Source: a virus. From it: a DNA stretch of 49,967 bases. The stretch covers positions 1 to 49,967 of IMG/VR virus record IMGVR_UViG_3300020020_000047; one strand, written 5' to 3'. The position numbers and the translations under genes are program-made. Below the pieces are notes generated by a model. That model was not told where the DNA came from, ran no database searches, and saw nothing but the letters and a program-made list of their open reading frames with translations. Shown piece by piece: positions 38,552-44,644 of this stretch (positions within the stretch are counted from its first letter, which is position 1; each line of letters starts with the position of its first letter).

Positions 38552-39300
38552 GTGAAGCAACTGAAGAAGTTCGGACACCACCCGCCGTTGATCTGGCGTC
38601 CCTTGGTATCACCACCGGCGCTGAAGCTCAAAAGGACGCATACGCCCGTATCCTGGTGTTGGCGAATTACAAGGTAGGAAAAACCACAGCTATTGCCACC
38701 ACAGCCCCGAAACCACTCATCATAAATTGCGACGGGTTGGGAGCTACCACTGGTGCTCAACACATCAACAGCCAGTTTGAGGATGAGGTTGAATTCCTGG
38801 TGAAGGACTGCAACTCGAGCATGCAGTGGGCGGCATCAGTTGAGGCTGCATACAAGCTTGCTGAAGCTGGGATCATCAAGACAGTTGCCGTGGATACAGC
38901 CACGTTCCTCTTAGCTTCCCTTAAGGTGGAAGCCGAGAACAAGAAATTCGCTGGTTTTGATCTGTGGAATGAAGTGGATTCCACCTTCTCTAAACCCTGG
39001 CGAAAGCTGCTCAAGATTCCCGCCCACCTTATTGTCACTACCCACATCACACCGGGGTACGAAGGTGAAGCAGGTATCGCACCTAGCATTCAGGGATCCG
39101 CAAAGACCAAAATCCCTGGCGCTATGCACGATATTGTGCTAATGGATTGTGTGGCGGATAGGAAGCCGCATGAAAGAGTATTCTACGTGGGGCCACAGGG
39201 TGCAAAGTGGTCAAGCACGGGGTGCAGGAACACGAAGAAATCCGCTATTATTGAAGCTGACTTTTTGAAGCTTTTTAAGGAATTGGGAATTGAACCATGA
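38548..39300 (+). CDS. Sak4-like RecA-fold recombinase (AAA_24)
   Basis: The 250-residue protein has Walker A VLANYKVGKTTAIA (37-50), a PLIINCDGLGA strand, Walker B TVAVDTATFLL (112-122) and a helper region LIVTTHITPGY, the layout of phage single-strand annealing ATPases of the Sak4/AAA_24 type. These promote annealing with the phage SSB. A Cas4/RecB-like nuclease lies upstream and a candidate SSB 2 kb downstream, forming a plausible recombination set. Confidence 0.75.
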   Translation: MSEATEEVRTPPAVDLASLGITTGAEAQKDAYARILVLANYKVGKTTAIATTAPKPLIINCDGLGATTGAQHINSQFEDEVEFLVKDCNSSMQWAASVEAAYKLAEAGIIKTVAVDTATFLLASLKVEAENKKFAGFDLWNEVDSTFSKPWRKLLKIPAHLIVTTHITPGYEGEAGIAPSIQGSAKTKIPGAMHDIVLMDCVADRKPHERVFYVGPQGAKWSSTGCRNTKKSAIIEADFLKLFKELGIEP

Positions 39301-39563
39301 AGAACGAAATAATTGTTGAGGCACTTGGTGGCAAGATTGCAATCGGTGAAGCCGCAAGTGGTCGACCTGCGCTTTCGATTGCAACGCACACGGAAGATGG
39401 TGCGTATCAGTTTTCGGGCGGGGTTGCTTCCGTAGGTACCATCCTCGACTATCAAGCTGCGGATGAGCTGTGCAACTGGCTCATGGCATGGTTGAGCAAC
39501 GAGGATTCCAAGAATGATCCTGGTGACGAGGGTGATTACATTGCGGAGGATTTCCAGCTTTGA
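39297..39563 (+). CDS. Hypothetical protein
   Basis: The 88-residue protein has IVEALGGKIAIGEAASGRPA, a strand-rich first half, then YQAADELCNWLMAWLSNEDS and an acidic tail. The pattern (short sheet, helix with Trp near the end) resembles the genes at 43495, 43670 and 43936. ATGA overlap with the recombinase. Function unknown. Confidence 0.55.
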   Translation: MKNEIIVEALGGKIAIGEAASGRPALSIATHTEDGAYQFSGGVASVGTILDYQAADELCNWLMAWLSNEDSKNDPGDEGDYIAEDFQL

Positions 39564-40039
39564 ACCCCAACAACCTCTTTGATGATGAGGATCTGGAATC
39601 AATGACCACAACGGATGATCTTGAGCAACATGAAAAGGATGCGTTGGGTGATGACGACCCGGAATGGCAACCCGAAGCCACAAAGGATGAAGGTGAGCCT
39701 GATTTCGAGTATCCTTGCGAGGTTTTCACTGATGACATCAACATTGATCCTGCCCCCGCCACATCCCGAGAACCAAACATTCCACTATCCCTTCCCACCG
39801 ACCCCACCATCGAGGAGATCCACGACGAAGCTCTTGCGATTAAGCGGGATCGCATTGCTTATCGTTCTGAGCATCTATCTCGTTCAGCCCTTGGTGTGGC
39901 TCTTGTGGCGGTAATTGAAGCGTTCAACGGTAAGGCTGGAAATTCAGTTGAGTTGTTCGATTTGCTGCAATACAGGGGGTGTTCATTTGGGGAAGCTGCG
40001 CGGATCAAGGATATTTACGAAAGGTTGATTGCACCATGA
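39560..40039 (+). CDS. Acidic hypothetical protein
   Basis: The 159-residue TTG-initiated protein overlaps the previous stop (TTGA). The first half is extremely acidic (DDEDLESMTTTDDLEQHEKD), the second helical (GVALVAVIEAFNGKAGNSVE then LFDLLQYRGCSFGEAARIKD). The acidic part may mimic DNA or bind the SSB/recombinase; this is conjecture. Confidence 0.5.
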   Translation: MNPNNLFDDEDLESMTTTDDLEQHEKDALGDDDPEWQPEATKDEGEPDFEYPCEVFTDDINIDPAPATSREPNIPLSLPTDPTIEEIHDEALAIKRDRIAYRSEHLSRSALGVALVAVIEAFNGKAGNSVELFDLLQYRGCSFGEAARIKDIYERLIAP

Positions 40040-40239
40040 ACACACCGTTTACTATACTTCAGTTGAATGTGTTTGATAATAACAACGGCGAGCCGTCGCA
40101 TACATACTACCTGGAAAAGCAGCCAAGCGGTGAGATTGAGTTTATTGAGCGTTACCATGGCGCCAGCAACGAAGAGTGGTCAACTAGTCCGACTACAGCT
40201 GAATGCATCATTGCGATGCTGAAAGCGGTGATCAAGTGA
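40036..40239 (+). CDS. Hypothetical protein
   Basis: The 67-residue protein starts at the ATG overlapping the prior stop. It has FTILQLNVFDNNNGEPSHTY and IEFIERYHGASNEEWSTSPT, then AECIIAMLKAVIK. Coupled by GTGA to the lipoprotein gene. Function unknown. Confidence 0.5.
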   Translation: MNTPFTILQLNVFDNNNGEPSHTYYLEKQPSGEIEFIERYHGASNEEWSTSPTTAECIIAMLKAVIK

Positions 40240-40562
40240 TCAAGCTGCACAGAATCGGACTCCTCGTTCTTTCCGCATTACTCAGCTGCTCATGTGGCAT
40301 CTTCTCTTCACCGGCCACACCTAACCACAAGGGGGACGTCATCAAGGAAAAAATATGCCAACCAGCATTCTTGGCCTTGTTCGAGGTTGCCCACAACGAA
40401 AACCTAGCGCTGTGTTCCAACAACGATTGCATCAATGCGGAAAACATCAGTTATGCTGTGATGGTAGCTAGCATTGAAGCTGTGTGCATTGAGCCGATCA
40501 AGGCAGTTGCTACCTGTTCACCTAGGTGCGATTTGGCATCAGGAGTCGTTGGCCATGAGTAA
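40236..40562 (+). CDS. Putative lipoprotein
   Basis: The 108-residue GTG-initiated protein has a signal peptide ending in a lipobox (MIKLHRIGLLVLSALLSCSC; LLSC at 15-18). The mature part contains three further Cys pairs or singles (EKICQPAF, LCSNNDCINAEN, AVCIEPI, TCSPRCDLA), suggesting disulfides. Phage lipoproteins often block superinfection or act as outer-membrane spanins, but it is not adjacent to the lysis genes. It overlaps the HAD gene by 8 bases. Confidence 0.6.
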   Translation: MIKLHRIGLLVLSALLSCSCGIFSSPATPNHKGDVIKEKICQPAFLALFEVAHNENLALCSNNDCINAENISYAVMVASIEAVCIEPIKAVATCSPRCDLASGVVGHE

Positions 40563-40938
40563 GGAATCCACTGTGGCTGGTTATGACACCAGCAATGATT
40601 ACATTGGAGTTGACCTAGACGGCACTCTAGCCTTTTGGGATGGCTGGAAGGGTGTGGAACACATTGGAGCTCCGGTGCCTTCCATGGTTGCCAGGGTGAA
40701 AAACTGGATCAAAGAAGGTCGCAAGGTGGTTATCTTCACCGCACGTCTGTCCAGGAGCGATTGTAAGGATGCGCGCGAATATATCCGCGAATGGTCACTG
40801 AAGCATATCGGTGTTGACCTGCCCGCAACTTGCGTTAAGCATGAAGGTATGGCGGAATTTTGGGATGATCGATGCGTCCAGGTGAAGCAAAACACCGGCA
40901 CAAGGATTGGCAAGCAAAAGATTGTGACGGAACCATGA
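40555..40938 (+). CDS. HAD-like phosphatase
   Basis: The 127-residue protein has HAD motif I IGVDLDGTLAFWDG (D20, D22), motif II KVVIFTARLS and motif IV WDDRCVQV. It resembles small phage HAD/polynucleotide-kinase-3'-phosphatase-like enzymes. The ATG at 40555 gives a short overlap with the preceding gene. It may hydrolyse nucleotides or sugar phosphates; the substrate is not evident. Confidence 0.8.
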   Translation: MSKESTVAGYDTSNDYIGVDLDGTLAFWDGWKGVEHIGAPVPSMVARVKNWIKEGRKVVIFTARLSRSDCKDAREYIREWSLKHIGVDLPATCVKHEGMAEFWDDRCVQVKQNTGTRIGKQKIVTEP

Positions 40939-41111
40939 AGTACCGTGTAAAGAATCTGGGTTATGCTGTTAACGTAACGGAATTCGATCTTGCGGATGAT
41001 GAAAGACTGACCCAAGTGATTACACGGTATCGAGGGGATAGCATGCCAACCGAGCTATATGCCGTGGTTGAGGTTGTTGAGTATGAATACACAGCGAATG
41101 AGTTCAGGTGA
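40935..41111 (+). CDS. Hypothetical protein
   Basis: A 58-residue ORF begins at the ATGA overlap: MKYRVKNLGYAVNVTEFDLA ... LYAVVEVVEYEYTANEFR. It looks beta-rich and acidic at the end. It is the last gene before a promoter. Function unknown. Confidence 0.5.
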   Translation: MKYRVKNLGYAVNVTEFDLADDERLTQVITRYRGDSMPTELYAVVEVVEYEYTANEFR

Positions 41112-41134
41112 AACAAAAGTGTTTTACTGAACAC

Positions 41135-41163
41135 TTGACTTCCCATCGGTGGTAGGATACACT
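41135..41163 (+). promoter_or_regulatory. Promoter with leader before the candidate SSB gene
   Basis: TTGACT (41135-41140), 17 bases, TACACT (41158-41163). Here the gene begins 50 bases downstream, so a leader of about 43 bases exists, containing the perfect hairpin ACGTTT-gagag-AAACGT. CGGTGGTA (41147-41154) occurs in the spacer, as in the late promoters. Confidence 0.7.
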
Positions 41164-41213
41164 CTTTCTCACGTTTGAGAGAAACGTCAACAAAGAAAGC
41201 AACATAAATACAC

Positions 41214-41771
41214 ATGTCTAGTTGGACAGGCAAAGAGTTTTCGTGGGATTCCGTTAGCAAGAAGGGTTTGGAGGCGCTGCCCTTTGGGCTTTACGGATTC
41301 CTTGTTTCTGACGCGTCCTTGGGTGACCCCACCAAGAAGAAGCCGAATGGCGAGGGTGGTGATCCCCAGATCAGCGTTGAGCTGAAGATTACGAATAAGC
41401 ACGGTGAGGAAGTTGGCAGCCTCAACCGTAAGTGTTTCAGCAACCTGGTTTTCGTTCCTGGTGGAATGTTCCGAATCAAGCAGATTGCGGAAAGCTTGGG
41501 GGTTGCATTGCCTCCGTTTCCTTTCGAGGATGATGCACTTCAGGAGTTTGCGGAAGCCCTTGTTGCCGCGGATAGCTCCAATGCAACTGTTCTCTTGGGT
41601 CAGCGCAAGGATCCCAAGGATCCGTCCAAGGTCTACAATGACCCCAAGAATTTCTTTACACCTGATGAGCTGAAGGAGTTCCTTGAGTCTGATGCGGCTA
41701 AGGCGCTGACCGAGGCTGTCGAGGAGGATACAGGTCCGAAGCGCCGCAAGAAGGGCGAAAAGGCAGCCTGA
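41214..41771 (+). CDS. Candidate single-strand DNA-binding protein (DUF669-like)
   Basis: The 185-residue protein has an N-terminal WTGKEFSWDSVSKKGLEALP and a beta-rich middle (LYGFLVSDASLGDPTKKKPN; GDPQISVELKITNKHGEEVG), resembling DUF669-type proteins found with Sak-like recombinases. The C-terminus is strongly charged (EEDTGPKRRKKGEKAA). Its codon choice is restricted, like the capsid gene, and it has its own promoter, which indicates abundance as expected for an SSB. The function is inferred. Confidence 0.55.
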   Translation: MSSWTGKEFSWDSVSKKGLEALPFGLYGFLVSDASLGDPTKKKPNGEGGDPQISVELKITNKHGEEVGSLNRKCFSNLVFVPGGMFRIKQIAESLGVALPPFPFEDDALQEFAEALVAADSSNATVLLGQRKDPKDPSKVYNDPKNFFTPDELKEFLESDAAKALTEAVEEDTGPKRRKKGEKAA

Positions 41772-41782
41772 GGATAAGATAA

Positions 41783-41912
41783 CCAGGGGAAAGGCCGAAG
41801 GTAATGCGGAGGTACCTGGCCCCTGTAACAGCGAGCGTTGCGTTTAAAGCCAGTCAGCTGAACTGGAACAGTGTTAACCGAGCTGTGCTGTGAATCGGTT
41901 CAAGGGGCACTG
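41783..41912 (+). other. Structured noncoding region upstream of tRNA-Leu
   Basis: Within the 165-base gap before tRNA-Leu, several hairpins can form: CAGGGG (41784-41789) with CCCCTG (41820-41825); CCAGT with ACTGG around CAGCTGA (41850-41866); AACCGA (41876-41881) with TCGGTT (41895-41900), enclosed by CAGTG (41869-41873) and CACTG (41908-41912). No ORF is credible. It may be a small RNA or part of the tRNA precursor. Confidence 0.4.
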
Positions 41913-41935
41913 ACCTTGTAAATAACAGTGTCAAC

Positions 41936-42030
41936 GGGATTCTGGCGGAATTGGCAGCACGCGACGGACTTAAAATCCGTTTGGGCTTTAGCGGGCCCTA
42001 ATCCTGGTTCGAGTCCAGGGAATCCCACCA
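41936..42030 (+). tRNA. tRNA-Leu (anticodon TAA), CCA encoded
   Basis: Class II tRNA: acceptor GGGATTC/GAATCCC, anticodon stem ACGGA/TCCGT with loop CTTAAAA (anticodon TAA), a long variable arm (GGGC...GCCC), T arm CCTGG-TTCGAGT-CCAGG, discriminator A and encoded CCA. The tRNA-Thr of this genome lacks CCA, so the two were probably acquired independently. It reads TTA/TTG leucine codons. Confidence 0.95.
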
Positions 42031-42064
42031 AGGTTTGGCAGTACAGGTAACCGCTAAAAACTGC
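42031..42064 (+). other. Post-tRNA hairpin element, copy B
   Basis: AGGTTTGGCAGT, 13 bases, AAAAACTGC, directly after the tRNA-Leu CCA. GCAGT (42038-42042) pairs with ACTGC (42060-42064). It corresponds to copy A after tRNA-Thr (25359-25391); the outer stem varies (T in A, C in B) while pairing is kept. Confidence 0.5.
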
Positions 42065-42068
42065 ATGA

Positions 42069-42118
42069 GCGTGTGAGTGCAGGCCATTTAGCTGGTTCGA
42101 GCCCAGCCACACGCCCCA
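42069..42118 (+). tRNA. tRNA-like minihelix (acceptor + T arm + CCA, no D or anticodon arm)
   Basis: GCGTGTG (42069-42075) pairs perfectly with CACACGC (42108-42114). Between them, a 15-base linker (AGTGCAGGCCATTTA) leads to a T arm GCTGG-TTCGAGC-CCAGC with canonical T loop. After the acceptor come discriminator C and CCA (42116-42118). D and anticodon arms are absent. It could be a deleted tRNA gene or a functional minihelix that CCA-dependent enzymes recognise. The structure is seen; its function is unknown. Confidence 0.6.
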
Positions 42119-42273
42119 AGTATCCATCGCGGTAGCGCAGGAAACGGCTTTGATCCGTAGTAGCCAAATTACTGTGTTGGGTCGCCTGAGTAAACGCACC
42201 ATCAGAGGTTGGCTACGGCTCCACTGAGGTTTCAGGTATACCGCCCTAATTTTATCCCCTGACTGGAATTTGC

Positions 42274-42399
42274 ATGGATCAATGGTGGAAAGCAATTGCA
42301 GCTGTACTAGACACCATGCCACGTGGTACTAGGGTCAAGTGGGTACCAGGTGATTGTAGAGTGTGTTTCGAATACCCAGCGTTGTGGGAACTGAAGTAA
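42274..42399 (+). CDS. Small hypothetical protein
   Basis: A 41-residue ORF starts MDQWWKAIAAVLDTMPRGTR and ends VKWVPGDCRVCFEYPALWEL plus K. The tight position before the UDG-exonuclease gene (7-base gap) supports it. No clear SD. The MDQWWKxI start is a phrase also seen in other small phage proteins. Function unknown. Confidence 0.45.
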   Translation: MDQWWKAIAAVLDTMPRGTRVKWVPGDCRVCFEYPALWELK

Positions 42400-42406
42400 T
42401 ACTGTA

Positions 42407-43498
42407 ATGGTGTTTTATGCCCAAAAGCGTTCTGTATCACCTTCTGGCAACACTTCCAATGCCTCGATCGCTTTCCTTGCTGACACACCCATCCGAGCTG
42501 ACCTGGAACATGGTACCGCATTTCATCCTGCTTCTGGTAGTGTTCGGCTCCTTCATCGTGGCTTGTTGCACAACGGAATTTCCCCACAGGATTGCTATTA
42601 CACTCATGCTGTGTTGCACGGTGGGGTTGCTTACGATAAAAAAGCATTGTTGGTAGCAGCGAAAGCAAGGAAAAAGGAGCTGATTAAGGAGTTGGACGAA
42701 TGCGGCGCAAAGTGGATTGTTCCAATGGGACGCATTGCGTTGAAAATGCTCCTAAGCCTAAAAAAGAACCCGGATTTAATGAAGGGCTGGCGTGGCTCGA
42801 TTACCGCAATAGGGGCGGATCGGTATGTCTGTCCTGTTTTGCATCCCTCTTTTTGTTACTCCACCCCAAAGTGGATGCCATGGTTCGAACGTGATATTGA
42901 CCGTATTGGACGACTTGTTAAGGCTGGCACTTGGGCTCCACCTGAAGCGTCGGCAACCATCACCATCGGAACTAGTGTTGAGCGCATACGTGGGTGGTTA
43001 CGAGATAACGCACACCATGGAAGTGCAGCCAGCGACGTTGAAACAGTTGGACTTGGACCAACTAGAACGGGACTGGTGTGCTACGGTATTGGGGTACCTA
43101 AAGGAGCAATTATCATCCCTTGGAGTACATCCTCCAACGGTGCTGAACCTTACTGGAAGCCTAAGGAACGAACTGCAATCGTTGAAGCTGTAAATGGGTA
43201 TTTCGCCACCCGTTACGCAGTTTCGCACAATGGTCCAGCATTCGATCACATAGTTTTACAGCGTTATGGTTTCGTTACTACTCTGTGGCATGACACATTA
43301 TATTGCTCTCATGCCCACGCTGCGCACATGCCCAAGAATCTGGCGCATTTCGCGACCACTTGGCTGGATGTGCCACCCTGGAAACACGCCGACCACGCAT
43401 CAAGCATTGAGCAACTTTGGTTTTACAATGCCCAAGATGTGATCTATACAATCGAGGGGTTTCATGCTATGGTAGCGGAGTTGGGATTTCCAAAATGA
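42407..43498 (+). CDS. UDG-fold / 3'-5' exonuclease protein (N-terminal part of a split DNA polymerase)
   Basis: Residues about 20-170 resemble a family 4-type uracil-DNA glycosylase fold (HGTAFHPASGSVRLLHRGLL, NGISPQDCYYTHAVLHG, WIVPMGRIALKMLL and VLHPSF). The N-terminal glycosylase motif is degenerate, so activity is doubtful. Residues about 205-350 are a DnaQ-like exonuclease: ExoI SDVETVGLG (D210, E212), ExoII SHNGPAFDHIVL (N275, D280) and ExoIII WFYNAQDVIYTI (Y340, D344). In SPO1-type family A polymerases these two parts precede the polymerase domain in one chain; here the polymerase is a separate gene 1.1 kb downstream. Confidence 0.8.
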   Translation: MVFYAQKRSVSPSGNTSNASIAFLADTPIRADLEHGTAFHPASGSVRLLHRGLLHNGISPQDCYYTHAVLHGGVAYDKKALLVAAKARKKELIKELDECGAKWIVPMGRIALKMLLSLKKNPDLMKGWRGSITAIGADRYVCPVLHPSFCYSTPKWMPWFERDIDRIGRLVKAGTWAPPEASATITIGTSVERIRGWLRDNAHHGSAASDVETVGLGPTRTGLVCYGIGVPKGAIIIPWSTSSNGAEPYWKPKERTAIVEAVNGYFATRYAVSHNGPAFDHIVLQRYGFVTTLWHDTLYCSHAHAAHMPKNLAHFATTWLDVPPWKHADHASSIEQLWFYNAQDVIYTIEGFHAMVAELGFPK

Positions 43499-43680
43499 AC
43501 CAAAAAAAGATTCGTGACGGTGGATTTGGCATGAGCTATTACACGTCGAATGGAATTACCCTTGCTGAACACACATCCAATGGATTACGCATCAGGGTTG
43601 ATCGTATTCCACAAGATGAGCTGTTGGGGTTTAGTGAGTGGCTAATGCAGGTATCTGGAGGCAACAAGAATGGCAACTAA
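43495..43680 (+). CDS. Hypothetical protein
   Basis: A 61-residue ORF begins at an ATGA overlap: MNQKKIRDGGFGMSYYTSNG ... LLGFSEWLMQVSGGNKNGN. A short sheet and then a helix with Trp; it resembles 39297 and 43670 in layout. It overlaps the next gene by 11 bases. Function unknown. Confidence 0.5.
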   Translation: MNQKKIRDGGFGMSYYTSNGITLAEHTSNGLRIRVDRIPQDELLGFSEWLMQVSGGNKNGN

Positions 43681-43933
43681 GAAGGGCAGCAGGAAGCAGG
43701 ATCCGCCGGTTGAAGAGATCAGTGTCACAATGGCAACACCCATTGTCGCTACTCTTATCCTTCATGATCTTGAGGATAATGCTCCCATGTGTTTCACATT
43801 CTTTGCAGACGGAGACATCGCTATCCATGGGGAATCCGTCCGCCTACAGCCACCACAGGTGGAGCTAATGATTGCTTCCATCGCTACTGCACACGGGATT
43901 ATGGCTAGGGTGAATAAACCGGTGGTGCACTGA
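43670..43933 (+). CDS. Hypothetical protein
   Basis: The 87-residue protein has a basic start (MATKKGSRKQDPPVEEISVT), a strand pair (CFTFFADGDIAIHGESVRLQ) and a helix (VELMIASIATAHGIMARVNK). Similar in plan to its neighbours between the two polymerase pieces. Function unknown. Confidence 0.5.
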   Translation: MATKKGSRKQDPPVEEISVTMATPIVATLILHDLEDNAPMCFTFFADGDIAIHGESVRLQPPQVELMIASIATAHGIMARVNKPVVH

Positions 43934-43935
43934 AA

Positions 43936-44199
43936 ATGGCTGGGTTGCATTATGGAGAATCACACACCGACATGGTTATGCAAGGCAGTATTGGCGATAT
44001 TCCGCCAGTTATCCGTGTTCCAGGCACAACTATTACTGTGGTGGTGCACGGGCATGTTGGTCTACGGCCCGGGGTATACTGCAGTGGTGTACGGGACGAC
44101 GAGTTGTCTCATCGTCTCGTTGCTCGCTTCATGGGCGCGTACCCGGACCATGACACGGTGAGTAGGATACAGGCGTGGCTAATGGACGGTGGACTATGA
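43936..44199 (+). CDS. Hypothetical protein
   Basis: The 87-residue protein has GSIGDIPPVIRVPGTTITVV, a beta-rich centre, and a helix (LSHRLVARFMGAYPDHDTVS) ending IQAWLMDGGL. It overlaps the membrane protein gene by ATGA. Function unknown. Confidence 0.5.
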   Translation: MAGLHYGESHTDMVMQGSIGDIPPVIRVPGTTITVVVHGHVGLRPGVYCSGVRDDELSHRLVARFMGAYPDHDTVSRIQAWLMDGGL

Positions 44200-44378
44200 A
44201 TTTGATTTGGCGCATCGTTATTTCCATCCTTCTTACAGCTGTGTCTGTGTACGTTGGTACCACACTTTCAGAAAAGCAAACAGTTACACCTTTGATGTAT
44301 GCAGGTGCATCTGTACTTTATTCGATGCTGGGTGTGAGCTATATTTACACGCTGTTCGGATTGGACCAGTTACAATGA
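44196..44378 (+). CDS. Small two-TM protein
   Basis: The 60-residue protein has two membrane segments (WRIVISILLTAVSVYVGTTL; TPLMYAGASVLYSMLGVSYI) and short ends. It starts in the ATGA overlap with the preceding gene and overlaps the next ATG. It is located between the two polymerase gene parts. Function unknown. Confidence 0.55.
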   Translation: MNLIWRIVISILLTAVSVYVGTTLSEKQTVTPLMYAGASVLYSMLGVSYIYTLFGLDQLQ

Positions 44379-44644
44379 CCCCCAACGAAATCGGCCAGCT
44401 GTGCTATGAAGCCCACCAGGAGGAAACACGGAAACTGTGTGCCGGCTGGTTTCACATTCCCTGGCATGCGATGTCAGTGGCGCAACAGATTGTGTGGGAA
44501 AAGGCCGGCGGTGCAGTGTACTATCCAGCAACCAGGACTAAGGACGAAGAGCTAGAGGCAGCCGAATCCCTTGGCTACACCTATGGTTATGCTGATGGTG
44601 TAGAGGATGAAAGGGACAGGAACGAAAAAGAGGACTGCTTTTGA
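44375..44644 (+). CDS. Hypothetical protein
   Basis: The 89-residue protein has MTPNEIGQLCYEAHQEETRK, WFHIPWHAMSVAQQIVWEKA and an acidic end (LEAAESLGYTYGYADGVEDE). The GYxYGYxDG phrase is common in small phage proteins. It overlaps the polymerase start by TTGA. Function unknown. Confidence 0.5.
   Translation: MTPNEIGQLCYEAHQEETRKLCAGWFHIPWHAMSVAQQIVWEKAGGAVYYPATRTKDEELEAAESLGYTYGYADGVEDERDRNEKEDCF

Noticed and set aside
42119-42200. Possible tRNA-Gln (anticodon-like CTTTGAT loop)
   Set aside because: Only a 4-bp anticodon-like stem is seen; no T arm with TTCRA and no matching acceptor strands.
42069-42273. Circularly permuted tRNA or two-piece tmRNA in the noncoding island
   Set aside because: The 5' acceptor strand lies directly upstream of the T arm and pairs perfectly; no complementary strand is found downstream, as permutation would require.
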